The notes: a model not told the origin generated them from the letters alone. 64,000 nt of DNA from Devosia sp. LC5 (GCF_000735585.1 NZ_JNNO01000045.1:40001-104000); one strand, 5' to 3'. Shown: positions 19,300-28,156, counted from the stretch's first letter. Numbers and translations are program-made.

Positions 19300-20040
19300 A
19301 TGGGCATTTCAGGAAAACAGGTCGCGCTCGTAACCGGCGCCTCTCGCGGGATCGGCGCGGCTATCGCACGCCGGTTGGCGGCAGACGGCTTCACGGTCAT
19401 CGTCAACTATCAAGGCCGGGCCGACGCGGCCACCCAACTCGTCGATCAGATCGTGAAGGCGGGCGGACGAGCAATGTCCGCGCAGGCTGACGTGAGCGAT
19501 CCGGAGGCCGTGAAGCAGATGTTCGACACGGCCGAGGCGGCGTATGGCGGCGTAGACGTGCTGGTGAACAATGCCGGCATCATGAAGCTGTCACCCTTGG
19601 CCGAGATGGACGACGCTGCTTTCGACAAGCTTATCGCGGTCAATCTCAAGGGTACCTTCAACACGCTGCGAGAAGCGGCGAAGCGGCTGCGCGACGGCGG
19701 ACGTATCGTGAACTTCTCGTCAAGCGTCGTGGGTCTCTATCAGCCCGCCTACGGCGCGTATGCCGCCACCAAGGCTGCCGTCGAAGCGCTGACCTGCATT
19801 ATGGCCAAGGAACTCGGATCGCGGCGGATCACCGTGAACGCGGTCGCGCCTGGACCGGTCGCTACGGAGCTTTTCCTTGAGGGTAAGGACCAGGCCACGC
19901 TCGACCGTATCAAGCAGCAGAACCCGCTCGGCCGCCTCGGTGAAGTCGATGACATCGCCCGCTTCGTCTCGGTGCTCGTGGGCCCGGGCAGCGACTGGAT
20001 CAATGGGCAAATCGTGCGTGCCAACGGCGGCATCGTCTGA
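19300..20040 (+). CDS. Short-chain dehydrogenase (3-oxoacyl-ACP-reductase-like), cytoplasmic
   Basis: A 246-residue classical SDR. Cofactor motif TGASRGIG (residues 13-20), NNAGIM, catalytic Ser in NFSSSVVG and YAATK, then APGPVATELF and C-terminal DWINGQIVRANGG. It has no leader, unlike its neighbours. The stop of the dioxygenase-like gene is two bases before its start, so translation is coupled. It is closely related in motif content to the Tat-SDR at 12491. Confidence 0.9.
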   Translation: MGISGKQVALVTGASRGIGAAIARRLAADGFTVIVNYQGRADAATQLVDQIVKAGGRAMSAQADVSDPEAVKQMFDTAEAAYGGVDVLVNNAGIMKLSPLAEMDDAAFDKLIAVNLKGTFNTLREAAKRLRDGGRIVNFSSSVVGLYQPAYGAYAATKAAVEALTCIMAKELGSRRITVNAVAPGPVATELFLEGKDQATLDRIKQQNPLGRLGEVDDIARFVSVLVGPGSDWINGQIVRANGGIV

Positions 20041-20067
20041 CGCGTCAAGAAAAGAGGAGACTATCGC

Positions 20068-21159
20068 ATGAACGACCAGCAGGATTCTGGTTTCAACAGA
20101 CGTGCCTTTATCGGCGCCCTGGGGACGGGAGCCACCTTGATAGCCGGAGCGTCCGTCTTTTCTGGTGAAGCCCGCGCCCAGGCAAGCGGGCTAGCGCCGG
20201 CCTCCACGACGCTTGCACGAACGCGAACGATTCCGAGAACGGAGCAGACGCTTACCACACTCGGTCTCGGCACATTCCTCACCTTTGACGCCCGCCCGGG
20301 TGATGATCGGCAGCATCTGGGTGAGGTGTTTCGGCGCTACATCGCAGGCGGTGGCCGGGTCGTCGATACGTCACCCCTCTACGGATCGGCCGAAGTCTCT
20401 GTTGGCGCGTTCCTTGCGGGCGTACCGGAAGCATCCGAGTTATTCATCGCCAACAAGATTTGGTCGACCGGCGAATATCTCGGGGACGAGAGCCATGCGG
20501 TCGCGAGTTTCGAGCAGTCGCGGTTGCGCATCTGGCGTGACACGATCGACCTCATGCAGTGCCACAGTATCGTCAACGCTCCAGTCGTCATTCCGTTGAT
20601 GCAGGCATGGAAACAGGAAGGTCGCATTCGCTACGTCGGCGTCACCCACCATGAAAGCGGAGCTCAGGATCAGCTTGCGGAACTGGTGGAGCGTGGCGGT
20701 GTCGATTTCGTTCAGACGAACTACTCGATTTTCGACCGCAGCGCCGAGCGGCGCCTGCTCCCCGCCGCCGCCGCCCGTGGGGTCGGCGTCCTCATCAACC
20801 TTCCGCTGGAAAAGGCGCGCCTGATGAGGGTGGTGGAAGGTCACTCGCTGCCTGACTTCGCTCGCGAATTCGAAGCGGCGACCTGGGCGCAGTTCTTCCT
20901 CAAGTGGGTCATGGCGCATCCGGCGGTCACGACGGTGTTGTGCGGCACCTCGAATCCCGAGCATGCCGAGGACAATGTCCAGGCCATGTACGGGCCCTTG
21001 CCGGACGAACCGATGCGCCGGCGTATGGTGCAGCACATGGAGACTATTCCCGGTTTCGCTGATATCGGCCGGATGCCCTGGTATCCCGGCAAGGACGCAC
21101 AGTATCAGGGGCTGATCCGAGCGGCCCAAGCAACAGCTCGTGCTCGCACGGGGCAGTGA
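20068..21159 (+). CDS. Aldo/keto reductase with twin-arginine signal peptide
   Basis: A 363-residue aldo/keto reductase. The leader FNRRAFIGALGTGATLIAGASVFSGEARAQA is Tat-type with an ARA-QA cleavage site. The catalytic tetrad is complete: Asp and Tyr in DTSPLYGSAE, Lys in IANKIW, His in LMQCHS. It begins 27 bases after the SDR and ends the run 17689-21159. Like the exported SDRs, it would need NADP(H) bound before transport. Start chosen at the ATG preceded by AGAGGAG. Confidence 0.88.
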   Translation: MNDQQDSGFNRRAFIGALGTGATLIAGASVFSGEARAQASGLAPASTTLARTRTIPRTEQTLTTLGLGTFLTFDARPGDDRQHLGEVFRRYIAGGGRVVDTSPLYGSAEVSVGAFLAGVPEASELFIANKIWSTGEYLGDESHAVASFEQSRLRIWRDTIDLMQCHSIVNAPVVIPLMQAWKQEGRIRYVGVTHHESGAQDQLAELVERGGVDFVQTNYSIFDRSAERRLLPAAAARGVGVLINLPLEKARLMRVVEGHSLPDFAREFEAATWAQFFLKWVMAHPAVTTVLCGTSNPEHAEDNVQAMYGPLPDEPMRRRMVQHMETIPGFADIGRMPWYPGKDAQYQGLIRAAQATARARTGQ

Positions 21160-21258
21160 GTTTTGGAGTTCGGGAAGCAGATGCTTTCACGAACTCCATG
21201 CCTCAGTTAGTCGAAATGGCTGACGAAGCTGGCCATGGAACCAGTAAGAACGGGCTGA

Positions 21259-22218
21259 TTAATGTGCGACCATAAAGCGCTGACCGCCAACAGCGTCCTC
21301 GGGGACGGCCTTCTCGATTTCGAAAAGCGCTTCCGCTGGTAACTGCAGGGGCGACGCCAGTGCTTCGGCCAGCCGTTCGACAGTGCGCGCGCCGACAAGG
21401 GGAATGATGTCTTCCCCTCGGCTGGCGACCCATGCGATCGCGGCTTGAGCTGACGTGATGCCTTCGTTTCGGGCAACCATCGCGAGCGCGGCCGCCAACC
21501 GTTCATTTCGCGTGAGATTCTCACCCTGAAAACGCGGATACAGGATGTTGCGGTAGTCACCTTCGCCGCTGCCCTTGCTGCCGGTGAGCAAGCCTCTTCC
21601 CAGGACTCCATAGGCCGTGATCCCGATTCCGAGTTCGCGGCAGACCGGCAGTACTTCGTGCTCTATGTCCCGCGACATCAGGCCATACTCGAACTGCAAC
21701 GCAGTGATCGTATGCGTCTTATGTGCCCGCCGGATCGTATCCGCGTCAACGTTGGTGATGCCGACGTGACGCACATACCCTTGCGCAACGAGGTCTGCAA
21801 TCGCACCAATCGTTTCTTCGACCGGCACTGCGGGATCTAATCCGGTCTGATAGAGATCGACATAATCGGTCTCCAGGCGCCGAAGGCTATAGGCCAGCGC
21901 AGTCTTGACCGAAGAAGGACGCGCATCGATGCCCAGGAACGAGCCATCCGGGCCGCGCTGCACACCAAACTTCACCTGGATGAAAGCTTTGTCCCGCTTG
22001 CCGCGCAACGCCTCGGCCAGCAGCACTTCATTGTGCCCCATGCCATAGAAGTCGCCCGTGTCGAGAAGCGTGATGCCGGCCTCCAGTGCGGCAGCGATCG
22101 TGGCGAGCGCCGCCTCGCGGTCGCTGTGACCATAGAATTCCGACATACCCATGCAGCCCAAGCCGAGAGCCGAGACTTCAGGGCCTCCTTTGCCCAATGT
22201 GCGCTTTGCGAACGTCAT
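21259..22218 (-). CDS. Aldo/keto reductase (cytoplasmic)
   Basis: A 319-residue aldo/keto reductase of the AKR13/YajO-like type (GKGGPEVSALGLGCMGMSEFYG). Asp and Tyr are in DTGDFYG and Lys in IQVKFG, but the fourth tetrad position reads DLYQTGLDP where His is usual, so catalytic efficiency or chemistry may differ; some AKR13 relatives share this. It is divergent from the AraC gene at 22356, with 137 bases between, which is the classic layout for aldehyde-reductase regulation. Confidence 0.88.
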   Translation of the reverse strand: MTFAKRTLGKGGPEVSALGLGCMGMSEFYGHSDREAALATIAAALEAGITLLDTGDFYGMGHNEVLLAEALRGKRDKAFIQVKFGVQRGPDGSFLGIDARPSSVKTALAYSLRRLETDYVDLYQTGLDPAVPVEETIGAIADLVAQGYVRHVGITNVDADTIRRAHKTHTITALQFEYGLMSRDIEHEVLPVCRELGIGITAYGVLGRGLLTGSKGSGEGDYRNILYPRFQGENLTRNERLAAALAMVARNEGITSAQAAIAWVASRGEDIIPLVGARTVERLAEALASPLQLPAEALFEIEKAVPEDAVGGQRFMVAH

Positions 22219-22355
22219 CGCCGATACTCCTTGTCGTTTGACAATCCAAACTTCCGATCAAGAAATAAAAGGCGCGGGCAAAATTTGCCCTCCAGAAGCT
22301 CTCTGATCTATGCCTAATCCTATCATTCCGCTTCCCGTACGTCGATGCAGGATGT

Positions 22356-23264
22356 ATGAGTGTAGGCATGGAAGAGATTCTCAAACGCATGCGCGGACGC
22401 GTTCTTAGCCACGCGCCCGGTCCGGACGGGGCTACCGCGATCTCAAACCTCTTCCTGGCGGTTTTGGCGCACAGGACAGTCCCCACGATGACCCTGTGCG
22501 ATCCGATCATCTGCGTGGTCGTGCAGGGCGTGAAAGAGGTATTGATCGGCGGAAGCGTCCTGCGCTTCGAAGCCGCGAGCTGCTTTGCCTCGACGATCGA
22601 GTTGCCGGCGATGGGTTGCATACTCGAGGCTGATGCGGAAAGACCTTACATTGCGGTAGCGCTGATCCTCAACCGCGACACGTTGGCGTCTCTTGCCAGT
22701 GAGGTCCCGGGACCGGCGGAGAAGGGAAGCCGCACAGGATTCGGTGTCGAACGGGCGACCACCGATGTGTTGGAGGCACTGGATGCCTTGCTGGCGCTGC
22801 TGGACAGACCAGAGGATATAGGGGCGCTTGGTCCGGGCCGGGAACGTGAGGTTCTATACCGACTGTTGCAAAGTGGGCACGGAAATATGATGCGACAGGC
22901 AATTCTCCAGGGAAATGGAGTTACAAATATTCGACGCTCGGTGGAGTGGATCAGGCAGAATCTCGGTCAAAAACTGCGTACTGAAGAGCTGGCGGCGGTT
23001 GCGGGGATGAGCGTTCCGTCCTTCCACCGCCATTTCAAGGAGGTGACATCCTTGAGCCCTCTGCAATACCAGAAAACTTTGCGCTTGCAGGCAGCCAGAA
23101 GAATGCTCGTGACCAGTGCGGATACCACTCAGGCAGCATTTGCAGTGGGCTATGAAAGTGCATCTCAGTTCAGTCGCGAATATTCCAGACTTTTCGGGAT
23201 TTCACCGTTTAAGGACGCGGTGCGTATGCGATCATCAAGCTATCTTTTCGGTTACACGATCTGA
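22356..23264 (+). CDS. AraC family regulator with AraC_N domain
   Basis: A 302-residue regulator. The N-terminal AraC_N domain (residues 40-190; PIICVVVQGVKEVLIGG) is the type found in YqhC-like aldehyde-responsive regulators. The C-terminal double helix-turn-helix spans 195-290 (LRTEELAAVAGMSVPSFHRHFKEVTSLSPLQYQKTLRLQAAR and GYESASQFSREYSRLFG). It is divergent from the aldo/keto reductase at 21259 and probably activates it. Confidence 0.9.
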   Translation: MSVGMEEILKRMRGRVLSHAPGPDGATAISNLFLAVLAHRTVPTMTLCDPIICVVVQGVKEVLIGGSVLRFEAASCFASTIELPAMGCILEADAERPYIAVALILNRDTLASLASEVPGPAEKGSRTGFGVERATTDVLEALDALLALLDRPEDIGALGPGREREVLYRLLQSGHGNMMRQAILQGNGVTNIRRSVEWIRQNLGQKLRTEELAAVAGMSVPSFHRHFKEVTSLSPLQYQKTLRLQAARRMLVTSADTTQAAFAVGYESASQFSREYSRLFGISPFKDAVRMRSSSYLFGYTI

Positions 23265-23408
23265 GACTTTTTCATTGTCGAGTCGCGAGGTCAGGTGTTC
23301 TGGTCTGCCATTGGCCTGATGCGACGGATTTTCGTTGGACGGACTGGCCGGGCGGTTTGCAGCCGGACGCTGGCCCCGGTTCTCGTGGTGGTCTTGGTCA
23401 TTGCTCAT
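23235..23408 (-). CDS. Small hydrophilic ORF, function unknown
   Basis: A possible 57-residue protein beginning MSNDQDHHENRGQRPAAN, preceded by GGAGACAAACATC as a plausible ribosome-binding site. It is low-complexity (Asn, Arg, Pro rich), lies 120 bases downstream of the SDR on the same strand, and its end overlaps the AraC gene by 30 bases. I do not recognise a family; real status is uncertain. Confidence 0.3.
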   Translation of the reverse strand: MSNDQDHHENRGQRPAANRPASPSNENPSHQANGRPEHLTSRLDNEKVSDRVTEKIA

Positions 23409-23528
23409 GATGTTTGTCTCCATTGCGGGACTATTCCGAGGCGTGCAGCCAGTCTCTGCGGCGAGAATTGCGTGAGGTGCGGCTGAGCAATATCGGCAGT
23501 GAGGGTGCTGGCTTGCCCCCGGTCCGCC

Positions 23529-24443
23529 TCACTCGAAGGTCACGCCGGTCAGGTCTAGGGATCTTTCCCATAGGCGGGCGGCGACGGCCGTATCCAGCGC
23601 CTGCTTTGGAGGCGTCTCCTCGGTCGGATAGCCGCGCGTTCCGCCCATGCCGTCAGGCCCATAGTAGGCGCCGTTCCGTGCGGTCGGATCGGTCGCCGCA
23701 TAGAGCGTGGGCAGTGCGCCCTGCCACGCGGGCTGGAACAGGAATGGTAGGAAGCGACGCATGATGCCGGCCGCACTCCACCGGCCCGATCCGTTCACAA
23801 TCAGATCGGTACGTGTGATGCCGGGATGTGCCCCCATACTTTGCACGCCCCATCCTGCCGACTTGCTGCGCCGGCTCAGTTCCAGGGCGAACATGAGGCA
23901 GGCGAACTTCGATTGGCTGTAGACCGGCATCGGCTTGTAGCCGCGCTCGGCTTGCAGGTCGTCGAAGTTGATCGCGCCTTGCCGTGCCGCAATGCTGCTG
24001 AGGGTCACGACGCGCGGATTCCGCCCTTTCTTCAGGAGCGGCAACAGATGTGCGGTGAGCGCGAAATGGCCGAGGTAGTTTGTGCCGAATTGCAGCTCGA
24101 AGCCGTCGCTGGTCGCGCGACGCTGCGGCGGATTCATCACCGCGGCATTGTTGATCAGAAGGTCGAGGCTGTCCTGCTCCTGCGCAAGCTGCGCGGCGAA
24201 CGCGGCGATCGAGGCGAGGTTGGCAAGGTCCACCTTGCCGAACCGAACCTGCGCGCCAGCGACAGCCTTCTTGATCGCCGCTACGGCTTCGGCGCCCTTC
24301 TGGGAGTTGCGCCCGGCGATCACCACGCTCGCACCGGCGCGAGTCAAGGCCAGCGTGTGCTCGTAGCCGAGCCCGCCGGTGCCGGTGATGACAGCCGAAC
24401 GGCCGCTCTGCGATGGAATATTCTCGGTCGTCCACTTCGCCAT
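23529..24443 (-). CDS. Short-chain dehydrogenase/oxidoreductase
   Basis: A 304-residue SDR of the protochlorophyllide-reductase/retinol-dehydrogenase type starting MAKWTTENIPSQSGRSAVITG. The cofactor motif TGTGGLGY is one residue shorter than the standard TGxxxGxG. INNAAVM, TLSSIAAR and YSQSK are present. It is the cytoplasmic sister of the Tat-SDR at 15350 (shared N-terminal W-x-ENIP...GR-VITG). It is divergent from an AraC gene fragment that the IS at 24604 has cut off. Confidence 0.88.
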   Translation of the reverse strand: MAKWTTENIPSQSGRSAVITGTGGLGYEHTLALTRAGASVVIAGRNSQKGAEAVAAIKKAVAGAQVRFGKVDLANLASIAAFAAQLAQEQDSLDLLINNAAVMNPPQRRATSDGFELQFGTNYLGHFALTAHLLPLLKKGRNPRVVTLSSIAARQGAINFDDLQAERGYKPMPVYSQSKFACLMFALELSRRSKSAGWGVQSMGAHPGITRTDLIVNGSGRWSAAGIMRRFLPFLFQPAWQGALPTLYAATDPTARNGAYYGPDGMGGTRGYPTEETPPKQALDTAVAARLWERSLDLTGVTFE

Positions 24444-24552
24444 AAATGATCCTTGCCTTCTCGGAGGTTCAGCGGGCCTTCGAGCGGTGATCGTCTCGAC
24501 GCTCTCGCTTTTCACGTTCATCACCAAGAAGCGTAGGGCGTGGCGAATCTCC

Positions 24553-24603
24553 ATGCCGGAACCCTCAAAACACTTGCCTATTCCTACAAGTTTGCAGGCT
24601 CTT
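24553..24603 (+). pseudogene. 5' fragment of an AraC family gene cut by an insertion sequence
   Basis: The start MPEPSKHLPIPTS matches the N-terminus MPEPSKNLPIPAS of the intact AraC protein at 29264-30310, with about 35 bases of close DNA similarity. The frame is lost in the IS at 24604, and nothing like the rest of the gene follows the IS. It was divergent from the SDR at 23529. Confidence 0.6.
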
Positions 24604-25517
24604 AGAGCGCATCCCGAAAGGGTTGAGCGGCTGGGGCGCTCATGATTCCAAGGGGTTGTTCAGGCCATCTTGGGAAGCGAGCGATGTGGACCCCAGCCAC
24701 TCGCCGGCAGCAATAGTCGCGCGGGGCTTCGATACGAGACGGATTTGACGGATGCGGAGTGGCGGCTGATCGAGCCGCTGCTGCCGGCGCCGAAGCGAAC
24801 GGGGCGGCCGCTGTCCTGGCCTCTGCGCGAGATCGTCAACGCGATCTTCTACGTGATGCGCGGCGGCGTCGCGTGGCGGCTTCTGCCCAGCGACCTTCCT
24901 CCGAAGAGCACGACCTATCGCTGGTTTGCGGCCTGGCGGGACGACGGCGTGTTCGAGGCGTTGAACCACGCCCTGCTGATGATCGACCGAGAACGCAACG
25001 GTCGCGCAGCCTCGCCGAGCGCTTGCATCATCGACAGTCAGAGCGTGAAGACCAGCGAGTCGGGAGGCCCGCGCGGCTACGACGCCGGCAAGAAGATCAC
25101 GGGCCGCAAGCGTCACGCCCTCGTAGACACCGACGGGCGCGGCCTCGTCCTGTTCGCCCATCCCGCCAGCGTGCAGGATCGCGACGGGGCAGGCCCGCTG
25201 TTGGCGGCGTCCCGCCGCCCGTTCCCCTTCATCGGGAAGGTCTTTGCCGATGCCGGCTATCAGGGACCGCGTGTCGCGACCGCGACGCGCATCGCCGTCG
25301 AGATCGTCCGTCGCAAGCCTGACCAGATCGGCTTCGCCGTGCAGCCGCGCAGATGGGTTGTCGAGCGCTTCTTCGCCTGGATCAACCGAAATCGCTGCCT
25401 CTGGAAGGACGCAGAGGCGACAATCGCTTCGGCGACGGCCTTCCTTTACGCCGCCGCCGCCATGGTCCTCATCCGACGCATCGCACGATCAACATGAGTT
25501 CCGGGACGGACTCTTAG
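24604..25517 (+). mobile_element. IS5-family insertion sequence, copy 1
   Basis: The block 24612-25517 appears identical to 28246-29151 (offset 3634). Imperfect terminal inverted repeats: left GAGCGCATCCCGAAA, right (reverse complement) GAGTCCGTCCCGGAA. TTAG stands on both outer sides (24602-24605 region and 25514-25517), compatible with a TNA-type target duplication as made by some IS5 groups. The exact ends are uncertain by a few bases. Confidence 0.85.
24670..25497 (+). CDS. IS5-family transposase (copy 1)
   Basis: A 275-residue DDE transposase. DLTDAEWRLIEPLLP and the RPLSWPLREIVNAIFYVMRGGVAWRLLP region form the N-terminal DUF4096-like domain; the catalytic core has Asp in IIDSQSVKT, Asp in VFADAGYQG and Glu in WVVERFFAWINRNRCL. 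The start is a TTG at 24670; no ATG fits this frame before the first motif. Identical in sequence to the copy at 28304. Confidence 0.9.
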   Translation: MGSERCGPQPLAGSNSRAGLRYETDLTDAEWRLIEPLLPAPKRTGRPLSWPLREIVNAIFYVMRGGVAWRLLPSDLPPKSTTYRWFAAWRDDGVFEALNHALLMIDRERNGRAASPSACIIDSQSVKTSESGGPRGYDAGKKITGRKRHALVDTDGRGLVLFAHPASVQDRDGAGPLLAASRRPFPFIGKVFADAGYQGPRVATATRIAVEIVRRKPDQIGFAVQPRRWVVERFFAWINRNRCLWKDAEATIASATAFLYAAAAMVLIRRIARST

Positions 25518-25619
25518 ATCATGTTCAGTCAGCGCGTTGCCGCACCCAGCCTACCCATCGGATCCCGCGCTCGGAGACTCGCGCCTGAGCAAAAGCGCTG
25601 TAAATCGCTGCGAACACGC

Positions 25620-25666
25620 TTGACATTCGTACGCTACCTTGCGATATTTGAAAGGTAGCGAACGAA
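25620..25666 (+). promoter_or_regulatory. marR promoter covered by an inverted repeat operator
   Basis: A TTGACA box (25620-25625) and GATATT (25643-25648) are 17 bases apart. An inverted repeat with 15-base arms, one mismatch (TTCGTACGCTACCTT / AAGGTAGCGAACGAA), spans 25626-25640 and 25652-25666, enclosing the -10 box. It is the expected site for auto-repression by the MarR protein starting at 25687. Confidence 0.75.
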
Positions 25667-25686
25667 CGGGAAAGGCCGTTTGCGGC

Positions 25687-26124
25687 ATGCACAACGAACA
25701 TCTGACCGTGGGGGCATGGACCAAGCGATGCTACTTTGCGGGACGGGCCTTGATGGACGCGACGCTGCGACCATTCGGTCTGGGTTCTACGCAGTGGTAC
25801 GTTCTCTGGCATCTCGCAAATTTTGGTCCGACGGTGCAGCGCGATCTTGGGCGTGCGCTTGAGCTCGAACGGGCGACGTTAAGCGGGATCATCGCTACGC
25901 TCGTCCGCAAAGGTCTGCTCCAGCAGACCTCGGACGGAGAAGACCAGCGCCAGCGCCTTCTGACACTCACGAGTTCGGGCAAGGACCTGTGGCGCGAACT
26001 CCCGGACCTCTCGTTTATTCACCAGGCTGCTTTTGACGGCATCGCCGAGACCGATCTGGCCACGACGATCCGCGTCCTTCGATTGGCGACCGAGCGGCTA
26101 CAAACCCTCTCAGGAAAGGCATGA
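25687..26124 (+). CDS. MarR family transcriptional regulator
   Basis: A 145-residue winged-helix regulator: dimer helices at both ends, recognition helix in TVQRDLGRALELERATLSGIIATLVRKGLL and the wing SDGEDQRQRLLTLTSSG. The ATG at 25687 is preferred over the in-frame ATG at 25639 because the latter lies within the promoter. It is followed four bases later by the epimerase gene, so the two form an operon probably silenced by MarR until a phenolic or electrophilic ligand binds (family knowledge). Confidence 0.9.
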   Translation: MHNEHLTVGAWTKRCYFAGRALMDATLRPFGLGSTQWYVLWHLANFGPTVQRDLGRALELERATLSGIIATLVRKGLLQQTSDGEDQRQRLLTLTSSGKDLWRELPDLSFIHQAAFDGIAETDLATTIRVLRLATERLQTLSGKA

Positions 26125-26128
26125 GTAA

Positions 26129-26944
26129 ATGACAATCCTAATAACTGGAGCAACAGGTCTTGTCGGCGAGCGACTTGTTCCGCGGTTGCTGGAAGCAGGT
26201 CTTGATTGCCGGCTGCTGCTGCGGACAGGGAAAACCTGTCCGCCGGGTGCATCCGCCGTGACCGGCGATATTCTCGACCCTTCAACGCTCTCGGAAGCTG
26301 TTCGAGGTGTTTCGGCGATTGTGCACCTAGCCGCCGTCTTTCGCAGCCCGGATACGGATTTGATCTGGAGGAGTAACCTGGAGGGCACCAGCAATCTAAT
26401 CGCCGCCGTGCAGGCTGATGCCCCTGACGCTCGCTTCATCATGGCGAGCACGTCGAATGTTTATAACAGGAACTCTACTCAGCCCGCACGCGAGACAGAT
26501 AGCGTCGAGCCAGAACAAGCCTACCCTGCCAGCAAGGTCGCAGCCGAGAAACTGCTGCGCGAGAGTGGCTTGAACTGGTCGATTTTACGGTTTCCGTTCG
26601 TTTATGGCGACGCCGACGGCCACCTGGAGATGCTGCCTAAGCACTTGGTCACCTTCGGCTTCCATCCCGCCAATCGGATGAGCACGATACATCATCGCGA
26701 TATTGCGACGGCGATGAGGTTGGCACTGGAAGGCGCCTTCGACAGCCGGATCGTTAACATATCTGATGAAGCGCCGACGACGGTATATGAACTGGTAGGA
26801 CTTGTGGGCCACCAAATGGAACACTCGGTCGAGGCAATGCAAAATCCCTGGTATCTCCATGTCGATGCATCGCTGGCGCGGAGCCTCGGTTTCCGGCCGA
26901 CAGTGAGGACGGTTTATGAGGCAGTACAGGAAGGAATACTGTAA
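26129..26944 (+). CDS. NAD-dependent epimerase/dehydratase family protein (extended SDR)
   Basis: A 271-residue extended SDR. GATGLVGERL at residues 7-16 is the NAD(P) motif, HLAAVF the structural motif, and YPASK the catalytic Tyr/Lys; RFPFVYG follows as in sugar epimerases and related reductases. The short length suggests an NADPH-reductase or epimerase without the long C-terminal domain. It is translated four bases after marR and is part of the unit framed by the two IS copies. Confidence 0.88.
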   Translation: MTILITGATGLVGERLVPRLLEAGLDCRLLLRTGKTCPPGASAVTGDILDPSTLSEAVRGVSAIVHLAAVFRSPDTDLIWRSNLEGTSNLIAAVQADAPDARFIMASTSNVYNRNSTQPARETDSVEPEQAYPASKVAAEKLLRESGLNWSILRFPFVYGDADGHLEMLPKHLVTFGFHPANRMSTIHHRDIATAMRLALEGAFDSRIVNISDEAPTTVYELVGLVGHQMEHSVEAMQNPWYLHVDASLARSLGFRPTVRTVYEAVQEGIL

Positions 26945-27190
26945 CTGCACGATGTGTGTGGTCCGGCGATCGTGGTTGGTCGCCGGTCTATGCTTTCAAT
27001 TTGGGGCCGCCCCAAGTCCGGTCTGATCTTAGGGCGCACTTGGTCTCCGGAAAGCTACTGCTGCTTCCCTGCAACGGCACCCAAGGAAATGGTCGAGGGG
27101 CATAAGGTCCATCTCGCCATCGAGCTTCTGGGGTTTGCAAAGACGATCGCAGCGGCGCGCTGATCTCCACCCGGAAAGGAAAACGCAGGT

Positions 27191-28156
27191 ATGCCAACAG
27201 TTCTGATAACGGGCGGTCATGGAGGGATCGGGCTCGAGTGCAGCAAACATCTTGCCGCGCATTATCGTACCAACCTCCTGCTCGCCGGGCGCAGGCTGGG
27301 ACGCGTGGAACCGGTCGCGAGAGAGCTGGCGAGGACCTACGGCGTCAAGGTGAACACCCTAGAGCTCGACACGTCGTCCCTAGCATCGGTCCGGGCGGCT
27401 GCCGCCAGGTGCCATGCATTGCTGGACGATGGGACGGTCGATCACCTTCAGGCCATTCTCTGCAATGCCGGCGCGCGCATCCAAGGCCTCAACTACTCGG
27501 TGGACGGCTATGAGGAGACCTTCGCCACCAATCACCTGGGTCATTTCCTTCTGCTCGAACTGTTGATTGACCGCGTAGTCGAGAACGGCCGTGTGATATT
27601 CACGGCCAGCGGCACCCACGATCCCGAGACGGTCGACGGAAAGCTCGTGGGCGCGGCGGTCGAGCCGAACGCCCTTATGCTCGCGCACAATGGCAAGGAG
27701 GGGCGTAAGCCTACATCGGCCGGAAAGCGGTATTCCACGTCGAAGTTGTGCAATGTCCTTACAGCCTATGAACTGGACAGGCGTCTGAAGCAGTCCGGAA
27801 GCGCGATCACTTCCATTGCCTTCGACCCGGGCAGCACCGCTGGTACTGGATTCTTGCGTGCCATGTCCGGCCCGGTCCGGTGGCTGTCGAGGACGGCTTT
27901 CTTCAACCGGTTCCAGAAGCGTCTTGGCATAACGATGGGTAGCATGGAGTTTTCGGGAGCCTCGCTTGCGCGGCTCGCTGCAGATCCCGTCTTCGCAGAA
28001 GATTCGGCAAAGTACTTCCAGTCGAATGATGGCCGTCTGATCGAAACACGATCGTCGAAGATCTCCTACGACGAGGAGCGCGCTCTCCAACTGTGGAACG
28101 ATTCTAAGCTGCTTGTGCATCTCCAGCCCGACGAGGAAGCCAAGCTGCTGCGGTGA
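27191..28156 (+). CDS. Short-chain dehydrogenase (protochlorophyllide-reductase-like)
   Basis: A 321-residue SDR. TGGHGGIGLE is the cofactor motif, CNAGAR the structural motif, TASGTHDPE holds the Ser and YSTSK the catalytic pair. It resembles light-independent SDRs annotated as protochlorophyllide-reductase-like rather than real chlorophyll enzymes. About 245 bases without a convincing gene separate it from the epimerase. It ends 90 bases before IS copy 2. Confidence 0.88.
   Translation: MPTVLITGGHGGIGLECSKHLAAHYRTNLLLAGRRLGRVEPVARELARTYGVKVNTLELDTSSLASVRAAAARCHALLDDGTVDHLQAILCNAGARIQGLNYSVDGYEETFATNHLGHFLLLELLIDRVVENGRVIFTASGTHDPETVDGKLVGAAVEPNALMLAHNGKEGRKPTSAGKRYSTSKLCNVLTAYELDRRLKQSGSAITSIAFDPGSTAGTGFLRAMSGPVRWLSRTAFFNRFQKRLGITMGSMEFSGASLARLAADPVFAEDSAKYFQSNDGRLIETRSSKISYDEERALQLWNDSKLLVHLQPDEEAKLLR

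Noticed and set aside
26954..27163. 69-codon plus-strand frame between epimerase and SDR
   Set aside because: No ribosome-binding site or family motif; could be a gene scrap but cannot be supported.
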